This document shows, in pieces, positions 34,461 to 45,465 of a stretch of 64,000 bases of DNA (its first letter is position 1; each line of letters begins with the position of its first letter). Made by a program: the position numbers and the translations under genes. This stretch comes from Nissolia schottii (lineage: Eukaryota; Streptophyta; Magnoliopsida; Fabales; Fabaceae), in NCBI GenBank assembly GCA_003254905.1, contig QANU01043828.1, positions 48,990 to 112,989 on the forward strand, read 5' to 3'. The notes beneath the pieces are model-generated. The model searched no databases, had not been told where the DNA came from, and was given only the letters and a program-made list of their open reading frames with translations.

Positions 34461-37400
34461 ATGGGCTCCATGGATCATTCTCGAGCTTTTGTTAGAAATG
34501 TCAGGCGTGTTGTGGTCAAGGTCACACATCACAATCATAACAACGTGCATTATGTGATCTGTTATTTATTTTTTTTATTGAGGATGGCTATTCCTTTAAT
34601 TTTATTTCTTTTGGGTTATGATGAAATATGTAATTTGTTTAGGATGGAAGAACAGCAACAATGTCGTCGTGTGTTTTCTAGTTGAAAACTATGGGGATCG
34701 ATGTGATATGTGGATGGGAATGGCTGTGTAATTGTGTGATATGGATTTGATAACAATATTTGTTCGTTTACCCTTTTGGGAATGTATTTCTAGCTTAATC
34801 ATGAACGATGAACTAGAAAAATGAGATCCATGTCGAGGAAATTGTCATATTTATGAATCAATGCATTTATTGTCTACGACATTTTTTTTTTTTTCATGTT
34901 CCCTTTTAAATGGATTCTTCACTATTTGGGTGTGTGTGTGTGTGTATATATTATGGTGATAATATTATTATTTGTTTAATATTTTCTTGTCATGTAATAG
35001 ACCCACTTATTCAATTTCTTACGCCTGAAGGTTGGAACTGCTGTGGTTACTCGGAGTGACGGAAGATTAGCACTGGGAAGACTTGGAGCTCTATGTGAGC
35101 AGGTATAGCTATAGCATTAATTTGCAATCTCATACCAAAATAACATTGCGTTACTTATTTCATTCAAATGCAGTTGATTTAGATATAAAGGGCTTTATAA
35201 AATCAAGGAAGATGGTGAATGTGGGGGGGGGGGGGGGGGGGNGTGTTTGATTTTCTTTTCTTCACTGGTCATGTAATTTCTGTTGTGCCCCAAAAACCTA
35301 TCTTTCGTGCAGCTCAAAGAACTGAATAGTAAAGGATACGAGGTTATATTGGTGACTTCAGGCGCAGTTGGTCTTGGTCGTCAAAGACTAAGATATCGCA
35401 GATTGGCCAATAGCAGGTTTTTCTAATTTCTCTCTTGCTGTTACTAACCCTGCATTTTTCCACGAAATTTTCAATTAATAATCTGTTCTTCATATTCTTT
35501 TGTTTTTTTTTTTTTAACAAGTGTTTAATTAAGACTAGACCTGAAAAGGGTTGAAGGGGTTTCATGTTTCTAACAATGTGAAGTTGATTTTAAGAGAGCC
35601 CGAAATAAAGGATTTTACTTGTTATGCAGCTTTTCTGATCTTCAAAAGCCACTAGGTGAATTTGATGGCAAGGCATGTGCAGCAGTTGGGCAGAGTAGCC
35701 TCATGGCTCTCTATGACACCATGTTTAGCCAGGTGGCACCCATAATCAAGATTTAAACATGTCTCCTATCCTAATACGCTAACGTGGTTTCCTCCTTATC
35801 GATGCTAATATGTGTGATTTTGCTTGCTTGGTGCAGCTTGATGTGACTTCATCCCAGCTTCTTGTGAACGATGGCTTTTTCAGGGACGCGGCTTTCAGAA
35901 GGCAACTCTCAGACACCGTGAACTCGCTATTAGATTTGAGGGTCATCCCCATTTTCAATGAGAACGATGCTGTCAGTACCAGGAAGGCACCGTATGAGGT
36001 ATCCGGCGCCATTTCATTTGAGTCATGCCTCTGTTGGCTGGCGCATGTTTTGGAATTTTTACTTTGTTGAAAAAAACCACTTCTTGTGATGAGAGAATAT
36101 TTGTGTGGTGATTATCTTGGTTTTATGACGTATAATTGCATATAATTGCAAGCACTGCCCGCAGGATTCCTCTGGCATCTTCTGGGACAATGACAGCTTG
36201 GCTGGCCTGTTGGCCATGGAGCTCAAAGCTGACCTCCTTGTCTTGCTGAGTGATGTTGAGGGCCTTTACAGTGGTCCTCCGCACGACCCGAATTCGAAGC
36301 TAATCGACACGTATGTGAAAGAGAAACACCAGAAGGAGATTACTTTTGGAGACAAGTCAAGGTTGGGAAGAGGGGGCATGACTGCCAAGGTTAATGCTGC
36401 TGTTTGTGCTGCTTATGCTGGCACCCCAGTGATTATTACTAGGTACCTTCAAATTTTTTGCTGTTATTTTACGGATGTAGAAAAATTTTTACACTGAGAT
36501 TCTCTCATGGAATGGTTTGTAAATTGCTGCATCAAGGGGTGTGTGTGTGTGTCCATTTGTTGCCATTTTTCTAAAGACAACATCTAAAGCTGGTTAATAG
36601 GTATCAATTGGCATGTAGAAACACATTTGCCATGTTAGAAGTTTCTGACTTTCTACTAGATTCAGATACTTGTATGAGGAAATGAGCAATGCTCATTCTT
36701 TTATTATCTTTCAGCCATTTTTGGACTTTCGGAAAACCACATGCATCTAGTACACAAGCACAAGCATATATACCTATATGGATTTTCTCAATTTCACTGA
36801 CTTTCTTTGTGTTTCAATCTCCTTTGAAGTGGCTATGCTACAGACAACATCATACGAGTGCTCCAAGGAGAAAGAATCGGCACCGTCTTTCATAAAGACG
36901 CGCATTTGTGGACTAGTGTGAAGGAAGTGAGCGCGCGCGAAATGGCAATTTCAGCGCGCGATTGTTCTAGGCGACTCCAAGTAAGTAGCATTACATATTC
37001 GCATGCGTGAAAGGAGTTTATTTTTTTATAGTATTGACAATGCAATGAGCTCGAGTTGGCGTTAGATTGTCTCTGTCTGTATTCATGCTGGTGTTTTTGG
37101 TTTTAGGTCCTGAATTCTGAAGAAAGGAGGGAGATATTGCTGGCAGTGGCGGATGCATTAGAGAAGGATCAAAGCATGATAATGGATGAGAATGGAATTG
37201 ATGTGGCTGATGCAGAGATGGCTGGATATGAGAAATCTCTAGTGTCACGTTTAGCCCTGAAGCCTGAGAAGGTAAGAACTGAAAGATCAACTTTCCCAGC
37301 CTTTTTGTTTTTGTCATTGTCCAAATAACACAGATTTGTCCCTTTCCAAAGAATGTTCTGTGAATTTTATTTTCATTCTTCTTTTTTTTTCTGACCTTGA

Positions 37401-40400
37401 CATTTTGTATTTTCAGATTGCTGGCCTCGTGAAGTCCGTTCGAATGCTGGCGGACATGGAGGAACCCATTGGTCAGATCTTAAAAAGAACTGAGGTCAAA
37501 ATCCCTTGTATAATCATGTCATCATTTGATGAAATAACAAATTCCGGAATGATTTTTGAGACATATGTTCAATGATCTTAATCCAGAAAAACAAAATATT
37601 TTGTCATCTTTTAAAACAAACAAAATAAATAAATGAAGGATAATGCCATTAAGACTTTTTTATCCTACTGCTCAGCACCCTATTTGACAGTTCTGACTAC
37701 TGCTATTTGTATCCAGCTTGCAGATAAACTCATCCTGGAGCAGATGTCATGCCCTTTGGGTGTCATCCTGGTTATATTCGAGTCTCGGCCTGATGCGCTT
37801 GTTCAGGTGAAGATAAGAACACCTATTCCTCGTTGTTATTCATCCTGAATCTTCAATGACTGTTGAAATGATAAACATATGAGCTTGATTAAAAACTACA
37901 TATTCTGAGTCAACTTTTCTTGAAAATGTGAATTGTCAGAATTTGTTTCGTTGCTTTCAGATATTGATCGTTTGAGATTTTTGCTTGAAATGGATTTTAA
38001 CAGATAGCTGCATTGGCCATTCGAAGCGGAAATGGTTTGCTACTTAAAGGGGGAAAAGAAGCCAAGCGATCAAATGCAGTCTTACACAAGGTATGTGCCC
38101 TTTTCTTTGTTGAGGTTGCGATTTTATTTGGTTAATCTGAATAAAAAAATTTCGCTTTTTCTTTGCCATAATATTGGATATAAATGTGTTTTTTTATCTT
38201 TAATATTTCTTCTTCATCACTTCACTGCATCTGCAGGTTATTACTTCAGCTATCCCTGACGCGGTCGGCGACAAACTCATTGGACTCGTGACTTCAAGAG
38301 AAGAAATTCCAGATCTGCTCAAGGTGGATACAAGTAAAATTCCAAACAATTATTTGTCTTGAGATGGTTTCCAACTAATTATACTCTGCCACAGCTTGAT
38401 GACGTGATAGATCTTGTGGTCCCCAGAGGCAGTAATCAGCTTGTTTCTCAAATCAAGAACTCGACCAAGATTCCTGTTCTTGGTCATGCTGGTAATGATG
38501 CATACATGAAGTACATTATACTTGGCTGCAATTACAAACTAGAATGGTAATAAATCTCTACTCTTTTTGAATGCAGATGGAATTTGCCATGTGTATGTTG
38601 ACGCATCAGCTAATATTGATATGGCAAAGCAAATTGTTAAGGATGCAAAGATTGATTATCCTGCAGCCTGCAATGCAATGGTAATTAGTTAACAGTCCAC
38701 ATCCCTTGGTTTGCTCCCTCCCACACTAACATGAAGTAAATTGAATGAATGCATGGACTGTGCTCATTAAAATATTGTGCCTTGATGATCTTAGGAAACC
38801 CTTCTTGTACACAAGGATCTGTCAAATAATGGTGGACTAGATGAACTTGTTTCTGAACTCAAAAGCGAAGGTTTGACCTTAGCTGCAAATGGATTTATAA
38901 TGAACAAAATATGCACTCAGATTTGGGAGTTTTTATTTCTCTATCTATTTTAGTGCCATGTGTTCAATTTTATTAATCCTCTTTCTTAATGTGGAAAAAC
39001 ATGTACAAGTAGGGATTGACATGGCTGCTGTAAATTAATACTAATCCGTTTGCAGGCGTTCAAATATATGGCGGACCAAGAGCCAGTGCATTGCTAAATA
39101 TTCCTGAAACAACCTCTTTCCATCAGGAGTATAGCTCGCCGGCTTGCACAATTGAGATTGTGGAAGATGTGTTCACTGCCATTGACCACATACATCAACA
39201 TGGAAGGCATGCTTGCTTGGTTCCTCTGCATAATCCTCATTTTGCTTCACTACATCATAAACATTATCATGCTAAAATTACATTTTTCGCCGTCTCTGCA
39301 GCGCTCATACCGAATGCATTGTTGCAGAAGACGCCGAAGCTGCTGAAGCTTTCTTACATCAAGTTGACAGGTAACTGTAGGCCTAGATTTTGTTTTATAT
39401 TTTGTGGTAGCCTTGTTTGATCCTTTGCTGCTAAATGGCAGCAGATACTAATGTAGCATGATGGTAAGGTGGTTTCATTCAAATGCCTTCTATAATTTTT
39501 GTCTGAACCATAGTCTCTTCATCTTCCAAAAGTTTGATACAATATATGTGATTATGTATTTAATTTATTGGATCATCTAAATTTTATTTGATGCTTTTAT
39601 TCCGTATATAAATTCTGATAAGAAGTTATCCCGTCAAGTTGTAATGTAAACATGTCGAAGATTCAGAAGACATTGCATGAATTAATCAAGTACCAGACAT
39701 AATGAGAAATTTTTTTTAAGAGGGATTCAAGTTACAAGGGACTTCATGAGTACATGATACATGACTCAACTGAGCACAATATTTCTGTACAATATCATGA
39801 ACTGTGTGTTGTTTAACTGATTATTACTTCACAGTTCACACTATACTCTCTAAAATACACACTGCACTTTAATTAATAAGAGGCCATGATGTGTTTTTCT
39901 TCACTCTTATCTTCCGTACCTATTATTTCTACCTTTACTTCTAGTGCCGCATTGCTTCTTGAAATTCTTCAGTTTTGTCACTAACATGTTTTGAGGACAC
40001 TATCCATCTTTCATTTGAACATATTAACCTTTTTTGCATCAAATAACATTAATGCTTCAATAAATTTTCACTCATAACTACTGTATGGAATGAGTGTTGT
40101 TCATGGCTTTATGTTTCTGATTGTGAAATTTGCAATTTTGAGCAGTGCTGCTGTATTCCACAATGCAAGTACAAGGTTTTGTGATGGAGCACGCTTTGGC
40201 CTTGGTGCAGAGGTAGTGTGCCTTCTAGAAAGCAAACTATAATAGACGCACAGTTATTTTTCATTTTCTCAACTTTTCTCGGTTTTATTAATTGTTGATC
40301 AGGTTGGAATAAGCACCAGCAGAATTCATGCCAGAGGTCCTGTAGGAGTTGAGGGGTTGTTAACTACTAGATGGTATGGAATCCAATAATGTCTCTTGGC

Positions 40401-41404
40401 TTTCTGTTCTATTAAAAATGGACAAAATACACCGGCCAAAATATCGAGAGACAAAATAGCCTCTAAAGATTGAAAGTTCACTCAAGATCCCTTATTATTC
40501 AGAATGTAGGACACATTCTTCCTTAGACATGTAAAGTGGACACTTTAGTCTCTAGAAGTGGGGATCAAAGTGTCCACATATCTTGAATGGTGAGAGACCA
40601 AGTTGTCTCATTTTATATGTTTATGGACCTAAAGTGAACTTTTCAAGTTTAAAAGGACTACTTTCTCCCACAATACTTTGGATTTGGACTAAAATAGACA
40701 TTTTATCTTAAAAGAAAATACAACACTAACTGAACAAATATTTGCTATTTTTATGTTATTTTTATTGTCTCGATCATGCAAACATTTCTTGAAATATGTT
40801 TTTAAAAGGGTTAAATATATTTTTAATCCCTCGTAAATTTTGAATTTTGTATTTTACACCTCATAAATTTTTTTGTTAAAAATCGTCTCTCACAATTTTT
40901 TTTGGTAAAGTTTTAGTTTCTACCGTCATGTTAAGCCGTTAACTGTTGACATGACAGTTAACTTGGTCACGTGGCGAAGGTGAGAGAGGGAGGGAGGGGA
41001 GAGAAGCAAGTGAGGTCGCTTCGCTAGCAGTGACAGGGGGTGGTGGCTCACGGAGTTGTACTGGAGAAGAAGAGGACGACAAGCATATGCTGAGAGGAGC
41101 CGGGAGTAAGCAGATGAGAGATTAAAACTTTACAAAAAAAAAATATATGAGAGACGATTTTTAGCAAAAATATTTATGAGAAATAAAACAAAAAATTCAA
41201 AATTTATGAGAAACTAAAAATATATTTAACCCTTTTAAAAATCTTTGTTGTTTCAGGACCATGTCTTCAAAACATCATTCAGTTTTCTACATATGGCTAA
41301 TTTATTACACAATATGTTGCAGGATATTGAGAGGGAGTGGGCAGGTGGTCGATGGTGATCGAGCGGTCACTTATACTCACAAGGCTCTGCCAATAAAAGC
41401 ATAA
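34461..41404 (+). CDS. P5CS: Delta-1-pyrroline-5-carboxylate synthase, complete 20-exon gene
   Basis: Bifunctional enzyme: the N-terminal glutamate 5-kinase and C-terminal gamma-glutamyl-phosphate reductase convert glutamate to the precursor of proline, the rate-limiting step of stress-induced proline build-up. Exons: 34461-34520, 35031-35102, 35313-35416, 35630-35732, 35837-35998, 36165-36442, 36830-36980, 37107-37271, 37417-37494, 37717-37806, 38004-38090, 38237-38323, 38395-38491, 38577-38680, 38795-38870, 39056-39206, 39302-39370, 40146-40212, 40303-40373, 41323-41404. Phases join to 717 codons plus TAA, the length I recall for Arabidopsis P5CS1, with no stop. Kinase motifs: [35 protein letters not shown]; Phe128 appears to match the feedback-sensitive Phe129 of Vigna P5CS. 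The reductase active Cys is C543 (YPAACNAM). Intron 16 is GC-AG. The last intron holds two inverted-repeat elements. ATG 34461 fits family N-termini. Confidence 0.97.
35223..35241 (+). repeat. 19-bp poly-G run in P5CS intron 2
   Basis: Uninterrupted G run followed by an ambiguous base at 35242, so its true length is uncertain. It lies 71 bp upstream of the exon 3 acceptor. Confidence 0.85.
40415..40712. mobile_element. Inverted-repeat miniature element in P5CS intron 19
   Basis: The left side (gacaaaatagcctctaaag, gaaagttcact) is mirrored on the other strand at the right side (gagaaagtagtccttttaaa, gaaaagttcact), an imperfect inverted repeat of roughly 70-80 bp. The exact ends are uncertain and no target duplication was fixed. 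The same ggaccaa-type subterminal vocabulary as the Mutator-like elements is seen. Confidence 0.5.
40808..41232. mobile_element. Mutator-like miniature element in P5CS intron 19
   Basis: 425 bp. The left end GGGTTAAATATATTTTTAAT pairs with a right end that reads GGGTTAAATATATTTTTAGT on the other strand; the inverted similarity covers about 115 bp. Flanks tttttaaaa (40799-40807) and ttttaaaaa (41233-41241) match at 8 of 9 positions, but are low-complexity. The centre is purine-rich (gagagggagggaggggag). It ends 90 bp before the last P5CS exon. Confidence 0.8.
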
Positions 41405-41674
41405 TTATGCAGCTAGGGATAATCGAAGCTACTATGGGACTACTATTATTGTTCACCTCAACAACCCAACGTTCTTTTTCTGTTCACTTTAATATACAGA
41501 AGTTGCTGTAGTAGTGCTAGCACTATATAGTCTTAATTTCCATTTACTACTTCCAAAGTTTTCATTTTCCTTTACAGCAAGTTTAGATGAGAGGAAATAT
41601 TTGTATGAGTGAATACTATTTGACTATGTACTATTGTCTTTGGTAAAGTACTAGAGATTCTGAAACTGCAATGC

Positions 41675-41680
41675 AATAAA
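41675..41680 (+). terminator. Likely P5CS polyadenylation signal
   Basis: AATAAA 271 bp downstream of the stop codon, inside tgcaataaaagaaaaaatag. This is the clearest near-upstream element in the 3' flank. Confidence 0.45.
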
Positions 41681-41812
41681 AGAAAAAATAGAATAATGTA
41701 TTGACACAGGTGATCTGGAACAGTACATGCATGTGAATTTGAATAATTATACACTGTTTATTATTCTCACGGAACCTAATTTGTCCAAATCATTATTCCT
41801 ATTTTACCCTCA

Positions 41813-41988
41813 CACTATTAGAAAAAAATTCTAGTGGCGGAAATGCAATCTGTTGCTATAATTTATGTTAGCGACTTCACAACAGAATAGTATTTCCTTG
41901 CTACATTTTGAAAATAGTGACAGAATAGCAACGAATTCGTTCGTTGCTAAATGTTTTTTTTTTTGGCTAATCAAGCTTCTTATTGTGT
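41813..41988. mobile_element. Small CACTA-like miniature element
   Basis: Left end CACTATTAGAAAAAAATTC; right end TTCTTATTGTG, which reads CACAATAAGAA on the other strand. The inside contains agcaacgaattcgttcgttgct, the kind of imperfect palindrome common in plant CACTA miniatures. No 3-bp duplication could be confirmed. Confidence 0.5.
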
Positions 41989-43189
41989 AAATGGTCAAAA
42001 ATACAAAATGGAAAGTAAGGCCCAAAATTGAAAATGAATGACTAAAAAATTTGTTTTTTAGTCATGTCCTATGAAAATGACTAAATGGCCTAACAGACAA
42101 AAATACAAAATTGTTTTTTAAAAGAATTATTAACTCAACCTATGAGCATGGAATTTACCAACGGACAAAAATAAAAAAATGAAAAGTAGACGCCCTCATG
42201 CCCAAAACTCTATAATATTTTGTAAGTCGAGTAATTTAGAGTCAGAGCTCTATAGGCGCGGCGTGAGGGAGGTTAGGTAGCTGTGGGAGATGGAGAAGTT
42301 TAGGGTTTGGGAAGTGAGTTTCTGGACACACGTTTAGGGTTTTAACTATGAGTGAGGTTGAGCTTTAACTTGCTTTGCATCTTTCTATGATCAATTATGC
42401 ACAAAACATGTTTGGTGAATTGCTCTTCTCCTGCTGTTTGTTGCATCTATGTTATTTGAGGATGCTACTAGCTAGAAGCACCTAACAATAGTATGTAAGG
42501 TGTGGATATCTAATACATTGTATGTAAGGGTGTCTTGTGCAGAGATATGGTTTCAGCAAATCATTATTCTTCGTCGTCGTTGTCTTCTTACAAGTCCTCC
42601 TTACACACTATTCGCAACCCGCAATGCTTCACTTTCACATCCACACCACCATAGAATTGTTTTGTATTTGCCATTTGTTACTATGATTTATGCATATTGT
42701 TGATTCAATTTACTAAATTAAATATGATGACAAATATTGTGTGAACCTTTTAATGTGTATTTAGTGTTTTCATTCAAAAGAAAGCAAGGACGTCAGCAAA
42801 AGAGAAAAGAATTTTTTTTTTATAAAGAAAGAAAGGGAAGAAAAAGTCAAATGAAGATAAAGAATGGAAATAAATGAAAAGGCCAAGTCTGAAAAAGAAA
42901 GCATTGGAAAGCGAAATTTATATTTCCTATGCGGCTGAAAGGAAGTTATCAGGTAGAATTTTAAAAGGAAATTAAAGAAATAAAGCTGTCAGCCAAATCC
43001 TTGAGAAAGGAAAGGAAGAAAAGAAAAGAGAAAGTGTTGATATCACACTGTAAGAAGTGCAACCCATAACAACTAAAGAAGGGAATAATAAAAAGAAAGA
43101 AATATGGAAAACGTGATAAAAAAAACCTCTATTAAAGTTGTCAAGGAGAAAATTTGGGTGAATCCTTGAAAAAAGGAAAGAAATAAAAG
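41989..43189. other. Non-coding DNA, probable retroelement debris
   Basis: After AT-rich DNA the sequence becomes strongly A/G-rich from about 42775 (GAAAGAAAGGGAAGAAAAAG-like). This looks like the internal non-coding part of a retroelement running on into the tandem duplication at 43190. No homologous coding domain is visible. Confidence 0.45.
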
Positions 43190-43575
43190 AAAGAAGAGAA
43201 GAAGCTGAATTCATGGTGAAACAAAAAGGGAAAGCACAACCAATATCAAGCAAAAATCATGGAGGAAAAGGAAGAAAGCAATGAAGAAGGACATGACGTT
43301 AAGCAACATGCAAGAAACTAAAAAATCTGCAACGGTCAAGTTTGAAATCAAGTATAAAAAGAGAGGATTTGATAGAAAGAAAAGAAAGAAGAGAATGAGC
43401 TGAATTCATGGTGAAACAAAAAGGGAAAACACAGCCCGTATCAAGCAAGAATCATGGAGGAAAAGGAAGAAAGACATTGAAGAGGGGCATGACATTAAGC
43501 AACGTGCAAGAAACTAAAAAATCTGTAACAGCCAAGTTTGAAATCAAGTATAAAAAGAGAGGATTTGATCATTCA
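43190..43575. repeat. ~195-bp tandem duplication in purine-rich DNA
   Basis: gctgaattcatggtgaaac and the following ~180 bp (ending gtataaaaagagaggatttg) occur at 43204 and again at 43399, offset 195 bp, with about 90% identity. Confidence 0.85.
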
Positions 43576-43739
43576 AGGTTAGAAAAAGAGAGAACCAAAA
43601 AGCCTACCATAAAGCCTACCATTGAAGCACTCTTTTATCTTTTTCTCCTCTCAAAATCTCCTCTTTTGAATTTGTTTTTCCTACACTTGTTTCGTGATTC
43701 CTTTGTTTCATTTTTTGTGAGAAAAACTTGTTTTAATTG

Positions 43740-44250
43740 AGAGTTATTGAGAGCAAAAAGAGTGTGAGTCAAGAGAGAGTCTTTTGAGAGAAAAGCCATA
43801 TTTCAGTTTATTTGTTTTTGAAAGGTTTTGTTTTTGAGATTCTGTGAGGTCTATTTGAGAGATATTTAGAACTTGTTATTGGTGTTTGTATTTAGGAGAT
43901 TTTTGAAAGAAAAGAACTTTGAAGTGATTAAAGAATTGGAAGTAGATTCCTAACATTTGGGAATCGACCTAGTATAAACTTTGTGTGTTCTATTATCTCA
44001 TTCCCTTCACTTTTTCGTATTTCTGAAATTTAGAAAGAAGCTCTGTTTCTATTTTGAAAAATCATTATTTTCATATTTCAGAAAACTTGTCTCCCCGAAC
44101 ATAAGGAGATTATCTCCTAAGTTTTTAGGAGAGAACTTTTCTGATCTGAAAGGAATTTAATTTTCTGAAAAAGTGTTTGCTTAGATTCAACCCCCCTTCC
44201 CTAAGCCATATCAAACCATCACATATGATTTGGCATTTTGGTAGCAGTGC
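43740..44250 (+). mobile_element. Copia-like LTR end with degenerate primer-binding site
   Basis: The stretch ends GATTCAACCCCCCTTCCCTA...ccatcaca, the typical 3' end of several plant Copia LTRs. It is followed after a short spacer by TTTTGGTAGCAGTGC (44237-44251), a two-mismatch version of the initiator-tRNA site TGGTATCAGAGC. The 5' boundary was not found. Confidence 0.4.
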
Positions 44251-44466
44251 AGTCTGGAATTAATTTAAACTCATTTGTGATCTTAACTTTTATTTGGGTT
44301 ATAAAGTCTTTTTAAGATGTTTCTCACGAGCATGACTTGATTAACTTGGGGGAAATGCTCCAATCAACCATGACTTGTATTTTTATGTAGTTACTGATGT
44401 ATGAAAGGTTCATCTTGTTTCTCTATCCTTCATTAGGTTTATAAATTTCTTGTAGGACAAAGGTGA

Positions 44467-44565
44467 GCTGCCTGTGCTAAGCACTTCGTTGGAGACGATG
44501 GTTCGACCAAGGGAGTTAATGATAACAACACATTGATTGACTGGCGTGGATTTTTTAGCATTCAC
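44467..44565 (+). pseudogene. Family-3 beta-glucosidase gene fragment
   Basis: 99 bp read AACAKHFVGDDGSTKG followed by VNDNNTLIDWRGFFSIH. This is the conserved (A)CAKHFVGDGGT...G...N.T..D..GL..IH block of plant GH3 beta-glucosidases, around the substrate-binding Lys-His. In family members MPAY follows IH; here the frame continues into unrelated sequence, and the upstream join KV-AACAK needs a one-base shift. No neighbouring GH3 exons are seen. It is an isolated relic, possibly carried by a mobile element. Confidence 0.75.
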
Positions 44566-45465
44566 ATTGAGAAATTGTTGCTGTTTGGACTATTAAGTGG
44601 AGCTCTTGCACCTCTACCACAAAGGAAGTCTATTATCAGGTAATCTATCTCTTGATTTTCAGTTTTTACTTGTGTTGTATAAATTAATTGTTATCTCAAG
44701 TAATCTGTTTGACACCATAGCACCATTCTTGAATATTTGCCAATTTCTAATTTCTTGGAATAGTGTTGATGAATAAAGTTGGCGAAAAAGGCAAGTCAAC
44801 TATAATTTTAATGATATTGAATGTTTGTTGATCCTTATATGAGTGAGTTTCAATATCCATTGATCACCCTTGCTATTCTATAATTAAAAAAAAGATGGTA
44901 TAAGGTTCATGATTTCAACTTAAATTGTTATGCTAAACCATCAAGCACTCATCAGTACCTACTCATGTCTGCTTTCTTTCTTCCTCTTTCCCCTTATGTC
45001 CTCACACAGTGATTTCCAAACACAGTCCCTTCTTTGAAGCATTTTGGAAACTGCATTTCCCTTTCCAATTCAATTTTTCTTTTCTTTTCTTGAGTGATCC
45101 CTGTGAATGCAACAACAATTAACAAAGTAGCACAATTTTGGAAACTAAGTGAAAACTAATTTCTTGGAAGATATTTTCAATACAAAGCAATTTTTTCTAT
45201 ATGAGACCTTGGTAGTTGGCACATTATATGATTCATAGATTTTGTTAGTAGTGGTTATATTGGTTAAAAGTTAGTTGTAAACTTGTATGTGAGTCTGTTA
45301 TAGCTTTATGTCATGTGAGTCTATTAATTATAAAGGCACAAGGCACTACCATGTGCTTGCCTAACAAGTTTTCTGCTATAGCTACTTGCTTTCTTTCAAA
45401 CTGCTCTCACTTTCTTTTCCTTTTACTATTTTAATCTAAGTGAAACTTCTGTGGGTAGTGCCTTG
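44566..45465. other. Intergenic, nothing recognised
   Basis: AT-rich. I looked here for the missing last exon of the aldo-keto reductase on the minus strand and did not find it. Confidence 0.5.

Noticed and set aside
40808-41232. Assignment of the intron 19 element to hAT on an 8-bp duplication
   Set aside because: The flank ttttaaaa is low-complexity, and the long GGGTTAAAT-type repeats resemble the 30414-30944 element, which has an exact 9-bp duplication; Mutator-like is preferred.
43408-43740. 110-codon Lys-rich open frame
   Set aside because: Purine-rich tandem-duplicated retroelement DNA; low-complexity peptide, no domain.
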